Origin: Comamonas sp.
Lineage (GTDB): Bacteria > Pseudomonadota > Gammaproteobacteria > Burkholderiales > Burkholderiaceae_C
Direction of reading: 5' to 3'
Assembly (NCBI GenBank): GCA_021166775.1
Contig: JAJPEQ010000013.1
Span: 558,001-622,000 of the forward strand
Length of the DNA stretch: 64,000 bases
The position numbers and the translations under genes were made by a program. Positions 35,037 through 44,626 of this stretch are shown in pieces (position 1 is the stretch's first letter; each line of letters starts with the position of its first letter). The notes under the pieces are model-generated. The model was given only the letters and a program-made list of their open reading frames with translations. It searched no databases and had not been told where the DNA came from.

Positions 35037-37910
35037 ATGAACAACACCTTGGCCTCTCCTCCACCGCCCGCCCGCCATGCCCTGCGCATCGTGGGCGGAC
35101 TGGCCGTGCTGATGGTGGCTCTGAGCCTGCTGCCCCTGCCCGACAGGACGCTTGCGCCTGAGACTTACCTGCCGCTGCACACGGCGCTGGAAACCCTGGC
35201 CGTCGTCATCAGCGCGATGATCTTCGCCACGGTATGGAGCCTGCGGCACGAGTCGCTGGCTCCCTGCACCATGCTGCTCGCCTGCGTGTTTCTCGGGTCG
35301 GCGCTGCTGGATGTCTCCCACGCGCTCTCCTACGCCGGCATGCCGGACTACGTCACGCCCGGCTCCACCGAGAAGGCCATCCTCTTCTGGTTGGCCGCGC
35401 GCCTGCTCGATGCCCTTGGCCTGCTGGCCTTTGCCTGGCAAAGCCGTGCGCTCGCCCGGCGCACGCACTCACCCGCCCTGATTCTTGCCGCCGTGCTGGT
35501 GCCCGTCGCGCTGGTGCATCTGGCCATCCTGGGCAACGCGGCGTGGCTGCCACGCACCTACGTCCCGGGCCAGGGCCTCACGGGCTTCAAGGTCGGCAGC
35601 GAGTACGTTTTGATCACGCTGTACCTGCTCGCCGCCTTCAAGCTCTGGCAGCGCCTGCGCGAGCCTGGTTTCCCCAATGCGGCGCTGTTTTTCATGGCCG
35701 CCGCCATCGCCGCCATGAGCGAGGTATTTTTTGCCCGCTATGCACGCGCCAGCGACCTCTACAACCTGGTCGGTCACCTGTACAAGGTCCTGGCCTTTGT
35801 CTACCTGTACCGTGCGGCCTTTGCCAACACCGTGCGCCAGCCCTATGGACAACTGCGGACCGCGCTGACGCGCCAGCGGGCCATGCTTGCGGCCCTGCCC
35901 GATCTGCTGTTCGTCGTGGACGGCGAAGGCCGCTATCTTGAGGTTCACGCCGGCAGCGCCGGCGGCTTGCTGGCGGGCGCCGACGGGCTGATAGGCAAGA
36001 CCGTCAAGGACGTCATGCGTCCGCGCGAGGCCCAGACCGTGCTGCAGGCGCTTCAGGAGGCCGGACACCAGGGCATATCACGCGGCAAAATCATCGCGCT
36101 CGAGCTTCCCGGCGGCGAGCTTCGCTCATTTGAGCTGTCGGTGGCGCGCGCGATGGTGGACGAGGGGGACAGGCCGCTTTTCGTGGTGATCTCGCGGGAC
36201 GTGACGAAGCGTGAAAAAACCGCCCAGACCCTGCGCATGTTCTCGTACGCGGTAGCGCAAAGTCCGGCCACCATCATCATCACCGACCTGGATGCGCGCA
36301 TCACCTACGTCAATCCGGCCTTCGCGCAGCATACGGGCTATGGCGCCAGCGAGGTCATGGGGCGCAATCCCCGCTTGCTGAAATCGGGCAAGACCTCCGA
36401 AGCCACCTACCGGGCCATGTGGTCCGAGCTGGTCCAAGGACGGCCCTGGCGCGGCGAGGTGATCAACCTCACCAAGGCGGGCGAGGAAACCGTGGACCTG
36501 CTCCTGATCCATCCGCTGCGCGACGCGAGCGGTGCCGTCACCCATTACCTGTCCTACCAGATCGATGTCACGGCCGAGCGCGAGGCCAGTCGGCGCATCG
36601 AGCACCTGGTCAATTACGACCAGCTCACCGGCCTGCCGAGCCGGCACAAGCTGATGCGGCTCTTCGAGCAGATGGCGCAGCGGCAGACGCACATCGCATT
36701 GTTCTGGATCGACCTGGATCACTTCAAGGACATCAACGATTCGCTGGGCCACGGGGTGGGCGACCAGCTGCTCGTGCAAACGGCGCGGCGACTGCGCTCG
36801 GCGCTGGATGAGCAAAGCATCGTCTCACGCCACTCCGGCGACGAATTCACGCTGCTGCTGCCCAATGTGCAGGCCGACGAAGCCATGCAAACCGCGCAGC
36901 GGCTGCTTGCGCTGCTCTGCGAGCCCATGCAGTTCGCGGAGCACACGATTTCAAGCACGGCCTCCATCGGCGTGGCGCTCTTTCCGCAGCACGGGCGCGA
37001 TTTTGAGGCGCTGCTCAAGAGCGCCGAGGCCGCCGCCTATCAGGTGAAGCGACAGGGGCGCAACCACGCCTGCCTTTTCACCGCGCAGATGCAGGAACAC
37101 GCCACACGGCTGCTTGCACTGAACAATGCGCTCAAGCAGGCGCTCGCCAACGGCGAACTGCACCTGGTTTATCAACCGCAGCAGGACCTGGGCACGGGCG
37201 CCATCATCGGCGCGGAAGCCCTGCTGCGCTGGACGCATCCGCGCTGGGGGGTGATCCCACCGGCCGAATTCATTCCACTGGCTGAATCCAACGGCCTGAT
37301 CATCCCGATCGGCGAGTGGGTGTTGCGCACGGCCCTGGACCAACTGCGTCAATGGCTGAACGCGGGCCTGCCGCCCATGGTGCTGTCGGTGAACCTTTCG
37401 GCGGTGCAGTTCGGCCAGGCCAACCTGCCCGCGCTGGTGCGCCATGCGCTGCACGAAGCCGATGTGCCCGCCCACTGCCTGGCGCTGGAGCTGACCGAAG
37501 CCGTGGCGCTCAAGGCCCCCAACGCGGCCACCCAACACATGCAGGAGCTGCGCGCGCTGGGCGTGCAACTGGCCATCGACGATTTCGGCACCGGGTACTC
37601 GTCGCTGTCCTACCTCAAGCGCTTCAAGATTCACAAGCTCAAGATCGATCAGTCGTTCGTTCACGACATTCACGTCGACCCCGACGACCAGGCCATCGTC
37701 GTCGCCATCATCCAGCTGGCCCGCGGGCTCGGTGTGCGCACCCTCGCCGAGGGCGTGGAGACCGCCGAGCAGCGGGACTTCCTGCTGGAACACGGGTGTA
37801 CCGAAATCCAGGGATACCACCTGAGCCAGCCGCTGGCCGCGCCTCAGTTTGCGCCATTCGTTCAGCAGCACCAGGCCAGTGGCCGGGGCGTCGGTGCACT
37901 CGATCAGTGA
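35037..37910 (+). CDS. Membrane MASE3-PAS-PAS-GGDEF-EAL protein (c-di-GMP turnover)
   Basis: 957 residues. A MASE3-type multi-span sensor fills about the first 270 residues (LLDVSHALSYAGMPDYVTPG, LVGHLYKVLAFVYLYRAAF). Two PAS domains follow (AALPDLLFVVDGEGRYLEV; AVAQSPATIIITDLDARIT). The GGDEF domain reads HSGDEF, with Ser replacing the first Gly, and lacks a recognisable RxxD inhibitory site. The EAL domain is canonical (GAEALLRWTHP, LELTEAV, IDDFGTGYSSLSYL, TLAEGVET), so phosphodiesterase activity is likely and cyclase activity doubtful. The ligand sensed is unknown. A stem-loop overlaps the region just before its ribosome site. Confidence 0.9.
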   Translation: MNNTLASPPPPARHALRIVGGLAVLMVALSLLPLPDRTLAPETYLPLHTALETLAVVISAMIFATVWSLRHESLAPCTMLLACVFLGSALLDVSHALSYAGMPDYVTPGSTEKAILFWLAARLLDALGLLAFAWQSRALARRTHSPALILAAVLVPVALVHLAILGNAAWLPRTYVPGQGLTGFKVGSEYVLITLYLLAAFKLWQRLREPGFPNAALFFMAAAIAAMSEVFFARYARASDLYNLVGHLYKVLAFVYLYRAAFANTVRQPYGQLRTALTRQRAMLAALPDLLFVVDGEGRYLEVHAGSAGGLLAGADGLIGKTVKDVMRPREAQTVLQALQEAGHQGISRGKIIALELPGGELRSFELSVARAMVDEGDRPLFVVISRDVTKREKTAQTLRMFSYAVAQSPATIIITDLDARITYVNPAFAQHTGYGASEVMGRNPRLLKSGKTSEATYRAMWSELVQGRPWRGEVINLTKAGEETVDLLLIHPLRDASGAVTHYLSYQIDVTAEREASRRIEHLVNYDQLTGLPSRHKLMRLFEQMAQRQTHIALFWIDLDHFKDINDSLGHGVGDQLLVQTARRLRSALDEQSIVSRHSGDEFTLLLPNVQADEAMQTAQRLLALLCEPMQFAEHTISSTASIGVALFPQHGRDFEALLKSAEAAAYQVKRQGRNHACLFTAQMQEHATRLLALNNALKQALANGELHLVYQPQQDLGTGAIIGAEALLRWTHPRWGVIPPAEFIPLAESNGLIIPIGEWVLRTALDQLRQWLNAGLPPMVLSVNLSAVQFGQANLPALVRHALHEADVPAHCLALELTEAVALKAPNAATQHMQELRALGVQLAIDDFGTGYSSLSYLKRFKIHKLKIDQSFVHDIHVDPDDQAIVVAIIQLARGLGVRTLAEGVETAEQRDFLLEHGCTEIQGYHLSQPLAAPQFAPFVQQHQASGRGVGALDQ

Positions 37911-37967
37911 CCGAGCCGCGGGCATCGCCCTCTGGCGGCCCACCACTGTGCCCACACCGCTTTGCGC

Positions 37968-38003
37968 AAAAGAAAACGCTCCGAAGCTTGTAGCAACGGA
38001 GCG
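37968..38003 (-). terminator. Rho-independent terminator of tRNA-Val
   Basis: On the minus strand CGCTCCG and CGGAGCG pair around a 13-nt loop and are followed by TTTTCTTTT. It lies 11 bp past the tRNA 3' end. Confidence 0.82.
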
Positions 38004-38014
38004 CCTCTTTGTCT

Positions 38015-38089
38015 TGGTGGGTGGTACAGGGTTTGAACCTGTGACCCCTGCCGTGTGAAGGCAGTGCTCTACCGCTGAGCTAACCACCC
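38015..38089 (-). tRNA. tRNA-Val (anticodon CAC)
   Basis: 75 nt including an encoded CCA. Acceptor GGGTGGT/ACCACCC, D arm TAGCTCAGCGGTAGAGC, anticodon stem CTGCC/GGCAG with loop TTCACAC, and T arm ACAGGTTCAAACCCTGT are all visible on the minus strand. CAC is at plus-strand 38055-38057 and reads GUG. Confidence 0.96.
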
Positions 38090-38096
38090 ATCGCGT

Positions 38097-38123
38097 TTCG
38101 CGAAAGCGCGGATTATGGCACAG
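38097..38123 (-). promoter_or_regulatory. tRNA-Val promoter core, matching that of tRNA-Leu
   Basis: Minus strand CTGTGCCATAAT followed by CCGCGCTTTCGCGAA; the -10 is at 38112-38117. It differs from the tRNA-Leu block (4941-4967) only by a shifted base on each side of the discriminator. It overlaps the dnaQ stop codon, so the promoter reaches into dnaQ. Confidence 0.55.
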
Positions 38124-38853
38124 ATTCCTGCTTTTCCAGAGCACTGCGCCAAACGGTCTTGCCGCCACTGGCCTTGTCGATGTCCGCCAGGATGGCGTGG
38201 TGGGCCGCGAGCTCGGTTTCATCCGCGACGGGCATGGGCAGGATGAATGCACTCAGATCGCAGGCCTGCACCGTCACGGCCTGCGAAGCAGATTTCACGT
38301 TCTCGGCACCGAGCAACGACTCCTGCCCCCGCGTCATCTGAATGTAGACGTCCGCCAGCAATTGGGCGTCCAGCAGTGCGCCGTGCAGGGTACGGCCCGA
38401 GCGGTCCACTTCGAGGCGATCGCACAGCGCATCGAGCGAATTGCGCTTGCCCGGGTAGAGTTCGCGCGCCAGGGCCAGGGTATCGAGCACGCTGCCCACC
38501 TGCTGGGCGAGCGGCGCCCGCTTCAGGCGGGCAAACTCCATTTCGAGGAAGCCCATGTCGAAGGCGGCGTTGTGGATGATGATCTGCGCCCCCTGCAGAT
38601 ACTGCATGATCTCATCGGCACAGGCACCGAAGGTGGGTTTGCTGCTCAGGAACTCCCGCGTCAGGCCATGAACCTTGAGCGCATCCTCGTGGCTGTCACG
38701 TTCGGGGTTGAAATACAGGTGCAGGTTGTTGCCCGTCAGGCGCCGCTGCACGAGCTCCACGCAGCCGAGTTCCACGATGCGGTCGCCCTGCTCGGCGGAC
38801 AGGCCCGTGGTTTCGGTATCCAGCACGATTTGCCGCAAGGCCGCAGTCGTCAT
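38113..38853 (-). CDS. dnaQ: DNA polymerase III epsilon subunit (proofreading exonuclease)
   Basis: 246 residues. DEDDh exonuclease motifs: ExoI QIVLDTETTGLS with the catalytic Asp and Glu, ExoII IIIHNAAFDMGFLEME, and ExoIII HGALLDAQLLADVY with the catalytic His and Asp. The C-terminal tail would bind the alpha subunit. It removes misincorporated bases during chromosome replication. It starts 1 bp after the IscU-like gene's stop, so it may share the isc transcript, and it is followed by tRNA-Val. Confidence 0.95.
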   Translation of the reverse strand: MTTAALRQIVLDTETTGLSAEQGDRIVELGCVELVQRRLTGNNLHLYFNPERDSHEDALKVHGLTREFLSSKPTFGACADEIMQYLQGAQIIIHNAAFDMGFLEMEFARLKRAPLAQQVGSVLDTLALARELYPGKRNSLDALCDRLEVDRSGRTLHGALLDAQLLADVYIQMTRGQESLLGAENVKSASQAVTVQACDLSAFILPMPVADETELAAHHAILADIDKASGGKTVWRSALEKQESVP

Positions 38854-38854
38854 G

Positions 38855-39250
38855 TCAGGTGTTCGATTCGTTGTGTTTGGCTCGATAGTCGCTCACTGCG
38901 GCCTGGATCGCCTGCGTGACCACCAGGGCGCAATGCACGCGCTCGGGCGGCAGCGCCAGCTCGCGCGTGATATCGGCATGGGTGATCGCGGCGGCCGCAT
39001 CGAGCGACCTGCCGCGCAGCCACTGGGTGGCCAGTGACGAAGCGGCAATCGCGGCGCTGCTGCCGTAGGCCTTGAAGCAGGCTTGATCGATCAGACCCGC
39101 AGCAGGGTCGATCCGGATCTGCAGCCTGATCACCTCGCCCGTCTGGGGCGAGCCCACCAGCGCCGTGCCCACGTCGCAGTGGCGATCGTCCAGCGAACCC
39201 ACGTTGCGCGGGTGTTCGAAATGGTCGATGAGCTGCGGTGAATACGCCAT
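38855..39250 (-). CDS. IscU-like protein lacking two of three cluster ligands
   Basis: 131 residues, aligned by eye with IscU over its length (DVGTALVGSPQTGEVIRLQI; FKAYGSSAAIAASSLATQWL; LALPPERVHCALVVTQAI). In true IscU the corresponding segments are VGAPACGD, YGCGSA and LPPVKLHC. Here the first ligand position is T37, the conserved Asp is E39, the second ligand is S64 and only C107 remains. The LPPVK chaperone-recognition motif is LPPER. Cluster assembly in the usual way is therefore unlikely. It follows iscS by 23 bp, where iscU normally sits. It could be a decayed scaffold or a protein with another role. Confidence 0.78.
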   Translation of the reverse strand: MAYSPQLIDHFEHPRNVGSLDDRHCDVGTALVGSPQTGEVIRLQIRIDPAAGLIDQACFKAYGSSAAIAASSLATQWLRGRSLDAAAAITHADITRELALPPERVHCALVVTQAIQAAVSDYRAKHNESNT

Positions 39251-39273
39251 TGCCGTGAGTGTAGCGGCGGCCA

Positions 39274-40491
39274 TCAGGAAGCGAGGCTCCACTGCATCGC
39301 ATCCACGTCGGCGCCACGCTCGTGCATTTCCCACAGCGGACTGATGCCGCGCAGGCGCGTCACCGCGTTGCGGATGGCCGCGATGGCGATGTCGATGTCC
39401 TCCTGCGTGGTGAAGCGTCCGGTGGTGATGCGCAGGCTGCTGTGCGCCAGCTCGTCGCTGCGCCCCAGCGCCCTGAGCACGTGACTGGGCTCGGCGCTGG
39501 CCGAGGTGCAAGCCGAGCCCGACGAGAGCGCCACGCCGTGGATGGCGCTCATCAAGGCTTCGCCTTCGATGTATTTGAAACTCAGATTGAGGTTCTGCGG
39601 CACCCGGTGCTCCAGGCATCCATTGACGAACACTTCACCGAGATCGGTCAAACCATCGAGCAACTGCCGCTGAAACGCGCGCGCACGAACCTCGTCGTCC
39701 TGCATCTCGAGCCGCGCCAGCCGGTAGGCTTCGCCCATGCCCACGATCTGGTGCGTCGGCAGCGTCCCCGAGCGCAGGCCGTATTCATGCCCTCCTCCGT
39801 GGATCTGCGCCAGCAGGCGCACCCTGGGCTTGCGCCGCACGTACAGCGCGCCCACGCCCTTGGGGCCATAGGTCTTGTGGGCCGTCATGCTCATGAGATC
39901 GATGGGCAGGCGGGTCATGTCGATGGGCACCCGGCCCGTGGCCTGCGCCGCATCGACGTGCAGCAGCACGCCGTGCTCGCGGCACAGCGCACCTATGGCT
40001 GCGACGTCCTGGATCACGCCGATCTCGTTGTTCACGAGCAGGATGCTCACGAGGAGCGTGTCGGGGCGTATCGCGGCCTTGAGTGCATCGAGGTTGACGA
40101 GGCCGTCGGGACGCACATCGAGAAACGTGACCTCGAAGCCGCGGCGCTCGAGCTCGTGCAAGGTGTCGAGCACTGCCTTGTGCTCAGTCTTGAGCGTGAT
40201 GAGGTGCCTGCCCCTGGCCTGGTGGAATTCGGCCGCGCCCTTCAAGGCGAGGTTGATGGATTCGGTGGCGCCGCTGGTCCAGACGATCTCGCGCGGATCG
40301 GCGCCGATCAGGGTGGCAACGTGGCTGCGGGCCTGCTCCACGGCCTCACGAGCCTCCCAGCCCCAGGCGTGGGTGTTCGATGCGGGGTTGCCGAAACGCG
40401 TGCGCAGCCATGGCACCATGGCATCGACCACGCGTGGATCGCAAGGGGTGGTGGCGCCGTAATCAAGATAGACGGGAAGGGAATCGGCCAT
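39274..40491 (-). CDS. iscS: Cysteine desulfurase IscS
   Basis: 405 residues from ATG 40491. PLP lysine is K206 ([10 protein letters not shown]) and the persulfide loop has C328 ([20 protein letters not shown]), as in group I desulfurases. The C-terminus ([14 protein letters not shown]) also matches IscS. It supplies sulfur for Fe-S clusters, tRNA thiolation and other acceptors; a TusA-type carrier is encoded at 6454. The gene order iscR-iscS-iscU-like is normal, but iscA, hscB, hscA and fdx do not follow. Confidence 0.93.
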   Translation of the reverse strand: MADSLPVYLDYGATTPCDPRVVDAMVPWLRTRFGNPASNTHAWGWEAREAVEQARSHVATLIGADPREIVWTSGATESINLALKGAAEFHQARGRHLITLKTEHKAVLDTLHELERRGFEVTFLDVRPDGLVNLDALKAAIRPDTLLVSILLVNNEIGVIQDVAAIGALCREHGVLLHVDAAQATGRVPIDMTRLPIDLMSMTAHKTYGPKGVGALYVRRKPRVRLLAQIHGGGHEYGLRSGTLPTHQIVGMGEAYRLARLEMQDDEVRARAFQRQLLDGLTDLGEVFVNGCLEHRVPQNLNLSFKYIEGEALMSAIHGVALSSGSACTSASAEPSHVLRALGRSDELAHSSLRITTGRFTTQEDIDIAIAAIRNAVTRLRGISPLWEMHERGADVDAMQWSLAS

Positions 40492-40520
40492 AGTTGCGGC
40501 CAATTCTCAACCCGCCCTGC

Positions 40521-41051
40521 TTACTTTGCAAACGCACTGCCCAGCGCGAAGACCGAGTTGGGCGCGTTCACGCGGATCGGCTTGACCACCGGGGTGGTGG
40601 AAATGGCGCGCCGCGCCGCAGGCCGGTCCTCGATGCGGATGCCGCGCGCCAGCTGCTCGTCGACCAGCTTTTGCAGCGTGACGGAGTCCAGAAACTCGAC
40701 GACACGCTGGTTCAGCGCCGTCCACAGGTCATGCGTCATGCACTTGCCGCCGCCCATGCAGTTTTCACTGCCGCCGCATTGCGTGGCATCGATCGGCTCG
40801 TCCACCGAGACGATGATGTCGGCCACGGTGATCTCGCCGGCCTTGCGCGCCAACGTATAGCCGCCGCCGGGGCCGCGCGTGGACTCAACCAGTTCATGCC
40901 GGCGCAACTTGCCAAAGAGCTGTTCCAGGTACGACAGCGAGATCCGCTGGCGCTGGCTGATGGCTGCCAGCGTCACCGGGCCAGCATTCTGGCGCAGGGC
41001 CAGATCGATCATGGCGGTGACGGCAAAACGGCCTTTGGTGGTGAGACGCAT
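40521..41051 (-). CDS. iscR: Fe-S cluster-sensing transcription regulator IscR
   Basis: 176 residues from ATG 41051, with aggag 7 nt upstream. It is an Rrf2-family winged helix (MRLTTKGRFAVTAMIDLAL, LEQLFGKLRRHELVESTRGP) with the cluster ligand motif C-x5-C-x5-C (CGGSENCMGGGKC). The holo form represses isc genes and the apo form activates others. It heads the cluster and probably regulates it from the region upstream. Confidence 0.94.
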   Translation of the reverse strand: MRLTTKGRFAVTAMIDLALRQNAGPVTLAAISQRQRISLSYLEQLFGKLRRHELVESTRGPGGGYTLARKAGEITVADIIVSVDEPIDATQCGGSENCMGGGKCMTHDLWTALNQRVVEFLDSVTLQKLVDEQLARGIRIEDRPAARRAISTTPVVKPIRVNAPNSVFALGSAFAK

Positions 41052-41176
41052 GAAGGGCTCCTGAGTGGTGAAACACGGGACAGTCAGACCGCCGGGGAGG
41101 ACGGGCACCACTGAATGGTTTGATGCGCTGCGAATGCCCCGATTACTTGACTGTTTTGTACAACTATATCACCAAT

Positions 41177-41199
41177 CTCTACTAATTTTCTCAGGTAAT
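41177..41199 (-). promoter_or_regulatory. Possible IscR-binding site upstream of iscR
   Basis: On the minus strand ATTACCTGAGAAAATTAGTA and the next bases resemble the loosely defined type 1 IscR box (T/A-rich centre flanked by ACC-TGA and AGT). The 170-bp region between uvrB and iscR is AT-rich, as expected of a regulated promoter. Match by eye only. Confidence 0.35.
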
Positions 41200-41220
41200 T
41201 TTTGATGGACTTGATTTTTT

Positions 41221-43284
41221 TCAAGAACCGAAAAGCGCATTCCGCAGTAGCGTCAACTGGTCACGTGCCTGTGCCGCCTGCTCGAATTCCAGATTGCGTG
41301 CATGCTGGAACATCGCCTGCTCCAGACGCTTGATTTCACGAGCCATTTCCTTCTCGGACATGTCCTCCACGCGCGCGCGCTGCAGCGCCGCCTGCGCCAC
41401 CTTTTCGGCATCGCGCCCGGCCTTTTCGCTGTAGACACCGTCGATCAGATCGCGCACCTGCTTGACGATGGCTCGCGGCTCGATGCCGTGCATCTGGTTG
41501 TAGGCGGTCTGCTTAACGCGGCGCCGCTGGGTCTCGTCGATGGCCTTCTTCATCGAGTCGGTCACGCGGTCGCCGTAAAGGATGGCTTTGCCGTGCAGGT
41601 TGCGCGCCGCGCGCCCTATGGTCTGGATCAGGCTGCGCTCGGCGCGCAGAAAGCCTTCCTTGTCGGCATCGAGAATGGCCACGAGCGAAACCTCGGGAAT
41701 GTCCAGGCCCTCGCGCAGCAGGTTGATGCCCACGAGCACATCGAACGTGCCCAGGCGCAGGTCGCGGATGATCTCCACGCGTTCCACCGTGTCCACGTCG
41801 GAGTGCAGGTAGCGCACCTTGACGCCGTTTTCCGACAGGTATTCGGTCAGCTGCTCGGCCATGCGTTTGGTCAGGGTGGTGATCAGAACCCGCTCGCCCG
41901 CCTGCGTGCGCAGGCGGATTTCCTGCAGCACGTCGTCCACCTGGCTGGTGGCGGGGCGCACCTCGATCTCGGGGTCGACCAGGCCCGTGGGGCGCACCAC
42001 CTGGTCGACGATTTGCCCGGAATGCTCTTTTTCGTAGTCCGCCGGCGTGGCCGAGACGAAGATCACCTGGCGCATGCGTGCTTCGAATTCGGCGAACTTG
42101 AGCGGCCGGTTGTCCAGCGCCGACGGCAGCCGAAAGCCGTATTCCACCAGCGTGGTCTTGCGCGAACGGTCGCCGTTGTACATGGCGTTGAGCTGCCCGA
42201 TCATCTGATGGCTTTCGTCGAGGAACATCACCGTGTCGCGCGGCAGGTAGTCGGTGAGCGTGGACGGCGGCTCACCCGGCGCCGCGCCAGAGAGGTGGCG
42301 GGTGTAGTTCTCGATGCCCTTGCAGTGCCCCACTTCGCTGAGCATCTCGATGTCGAAGCGCGTGCGCTGCTCCAGGCGCTGCGCCTCCACGAGCTTGCCC
42401 TGGTCGACAAAGAATTTCACGCGCTCCACAAGCTCCTGCTTGATGGTTTCCACCGCTGCCATCACGGTGTCGCGCGGTGTCACGTAGTGGCTGCGCGGAT
42501 AGACCGTGAAGCGCGGAATGCGCTGCTGCACCACGCCCGTGAGCGGATCGAAAAGCTGCAGGCTTTCCACCTCGTCGTCAAAGAGCTCGATGCGCACCGC
42601 CAGCTCCGAATGCTCGGCGGGAAAGACGTCGATGGTGTCGCCGCGCACGCGGAACTGCCCGCGCGCGAAATCCATGTCGCTTCTCTGGTACTGCATGCGC
42701 ACGAGCTGCGCGATCACATCGCGCTGGCCCATGGGGTCGCCGGTACGCAGCGTCATCACCATGCGGTGGTAGCTCTCGGGGTTGCCGATGCCGTAGATCG
42801 CCGAGACGGTGCCGACGATCACCACGTCGCGGCGCTCCAGCAGGCTTTTGGTGGCCGACAGGCGCATCTGCTCGATGTGCTCGTTGATGGCGCTGTCCTT
42901 TTCGATGAACAGGTCGCGCTGCGGCACGTAAGCCTCGGGCTGGTAGTAGTCGTAGTAGCTCACGAAATACTCGACCGCGTTCTTCGGGAAGAATTCGCGG
43001 AACTCGCTGTAGAGCTGCGCCGCCAGTGTCTTGTTGGGGGCGAACACCATCGCGGGCCGCCCCAGGCGCGCGATCACGTTGGCCATGGTGAAGGTCTTGC
43101 CCGAGCCGGTGACGCCCAGCAGCGTCTGGAAGGCTTCGCCGTCGCGCACACCGTCGACGAGCTTTTCTATCGCCTCGGGCTGATCACCTGCGGGGGGATA
43201 GGGCTGAAACAGCTGGAACGGCGAATCGGGAAACTCGACAAACCGGCCTTCGGCGGCTGAGGGACTGGCTGGTGCTTCATGCAT
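41221..43284 (-). CDS. uvrB: Excinuclease ABC subunit B
   Basis: 687 residues from ATG 43284. Walker [16 protein letters not shown], the beta-hairpin region [21 protein letters not shown] helicase motif ([12 protein letters not shown]), motifs V-VI ([24 protein letters not shown]) and the C-terminal UVR domain ([20 protein letters not shown]) are all present. It verifies DNA damage and recruits UvrC in nucleotide excision repair. It is divergent from the aminotransferase gene. Confidence 0.96.
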   Translation of the reverse strand: MHEAPASPSAAEGRFVEFPDSPFQLFQPYPPAGDQPEAIEKLVDGVRDGEAFQTLLGVTGSGKTFTMANVIARLGRPAMVFAPNKTLAAQLYSEFREFFPKNAVEYFVSYYDYYQPEAYVPQRDLFIEKDSAINEHIEQMRLSATKSLLERRDVVIVGTVSAIYGIGNPESYHRMVMTLRTGDPMGQRDVIAQLVRMQYQRSDMDFARGQFRVRGDTIDVFPAEHSELAVRIELFDDEVESLQLFDPLTGVVQQRIPRFTVYPRSHYVTPRDTVMAAVETIKQELVERVKFFVDQGKLVEAQRLEQRTRFDIEMLSEVGHCKGIENYTRHLSGAAPGEPPSTLTDYLPRDTVMFLDESHQMIGQLNAMYNGDRSRKTTLVEYGFRLPSALDNRPLKFAEFEARMRQVIFVSATPADYEKEHSGQIVDQVVRPTGLVDPEIEVRPATSQVDDVLQEIRLRTQAGERVLITTLTKRMAEQLTEYLSENGVKVRYLHSDVDTVERVEIIRDLRLGTFDVLVGINLLREGLDIPEVSLVAILDADKEGFLRAERSLIQTIGRAARNLHGKAILYGDRVTDSMKKAIDETQRRRVKQTAYNQMHGIEPRAIVKQVRDLIDGVYSEKAGRDAEKVAQAALQRARVEDMSEKEMAREIKRLEQAMFQHARNLEFEQAAQARDQLTLLRNALFGS

Positions 43285-43382
43285 GGAACGCGTCAACGTC
43301 GCGAAGCCGCGATCGTTAAAATTGGCAGTTGGCCATCGTAGCTGGTGTCCAGCCTCTCTTCCTTCAACCTCCAGGACGTCCC

Positions 43383-44579
43383 ATGTCTCTGTTTTCCGCC
43401 GTGCAAATGGCACCGCGCGACCCGATCTTCGGTCTCAACGACCAGTTCGCCTCGGATACCAACCCCCACAAAGTCAACCTCGGCGTGGGCGTGTACTTCG
43501 ACGATAACGGCAAGCTGCCGCTGCTTGAATGCGTGCGCAAGGCCGAGCATGCCATGCTGGAAAGCCCCAAGGCGCGCAACTACCTGCCCATGGACGGCAT
43601 TGCCGCCTATGACACGGCGGTCAAGGCGCTGGTGTTCGGCGCGCAGTCGGAGGTCGTCACTTCGGGGCGCGTGGCCACGGTGCAGAGCCTGGGCGGCACG
43701 GGTGGCCTGAAGATCGGCGCGGACTTTCTGCACAAGCTCAACCCTGGCGCCAAGGCGCTGGTTTCCGACCCCACCTGGGCCAACCACACCGCGATCTTCC
43801 GCAACGCCGGGTTTGAAGTCGGCACCTACACCTACTACGACGCCGCCGGCCGGCGCGTGAATGTCGAAGGCATGCTGGCCGACCTGCGCGCCGCCGCGCC
43901 CGGCACCGTCGTGGTGCTGCACGCCTGCTGCCACAACCCCACAGGCTATGACCTTACGGCCGCACAGTGGGACCAGGTGGTGGGCGTGGTGAAGGAGCGC
44001 CAGCTCGTCGCCTTCCTGGACATGGCCTACCAGGGCTTCGGCCAGGGTCTGAAGGAAGACGCCACCGCCATCGAGAAATTCACCGCCTCGGGCCTGAGCT
44101 TTTTCGTCTCGACCTCGTTTTCCAAGAGCTTCAGCCTTTACGGCGAGCGCGTGGGCGCGGTTTCGGTCGTCACGCAAAGCAAGGACGAGACCGACCGCGT
44201 GCTCTCCCAGCTCAAGATCACCGTGCGCACCAACTACTCGAACCCGCCGACCCACGGCGCCAGCATCGTCGCCAGCGTGCTGCAAAGCCCCGAGCTGCGC
44301 GCGCTCTGGGAAAAAGAACTGGGCGAAATGCGCACGCGCATCAAGAGCATGCGGCGCGGCCTCGTCGACGGCCTGAAGGCCGCGGGCGTCAAGAAGGACA
44401 TGAGCTTCATCACCACGCAGGTGGGCATGTTCAGCTATTCGGGCCTGAGCAAGGAGCAGATGCTGCGTCTGCGCAGCGAATTCGGCGTCTACGGCACCGA
44501 CAGCGGGCGCATGTGCGTGGCGGCGCTCAATACGCGCAACCTGGCGCACGTGGCCCAGGCGATTGCGGCCGTGCTGTAA
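43383..44579 (+). CDS. tyrB: Aromatic-amino-acid aminotransferase (class I, PLP)
   Basis: 398 residues, the length of the AspC/TyrB family. PLP lysine in [16 protein letters not shown]; substrate-binding features [19 protein letters not shown] and C-terminal GRMCVAAL. It transfers the amino group between aromatic amino acids or aspartate and 2-oxoglutarate in the cytoplasm. AspC and TyrB are hard to separate by sequence alone. A clear terminator follows. Confidence 0.88.
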   Translation: MSLFSAVQMAPRDPIFGLNDQFASDTNPHKVNLGVGVYFDDNGKLPLLECVRKAEHAMLESPKARNYLPMDGIAAYDTAVKALVFGAQSEVVTSGRVATVQSLGGTGGLKIGADFLHKLNPGAKALVSDPTWANHTAIFRNAGFEVGTYTYYDAAGRRVNVEGMLADLRAAAPGTVVVLHACCHNPTGYDLTAAQWDQVVGVVKERQLVAFLDMAYQGFGQGLKEDATAIEKFTASGLSFFVSTSFSKSFSLYGERVGAVSVVTQSKDETDRVLSQLKITVRTNYSNPPTHGASIVASVLQSPELRALWEKELGEMRTRIKSMRRGLVDGLKAAGVKKDMSFITTQVGMFSYSGLSKEQMLRLRSEFGVYGTDSGRMCVAALNTRNLAHVAQAIAAVL

Positions 44580-44597
44580 GCGCCCGAACACCCATGC

Positions 44598-44622
44598 AAA
44601 CCGCCTTCGGGCGGTTTTTTTT
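44598..44622 (+). terminator. Rho-independent terminator after the aminotransferase gene
   Basis: aaaccgcc-ttcg-ggcggttt, an 8-bp perfect stem with a UUCG loop and a run of eight T (the first three in the stem). It sits between convergent genes 19 bp after the stop. Confidence 0.95.
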
Positions 44623-44626
44623 ATGT

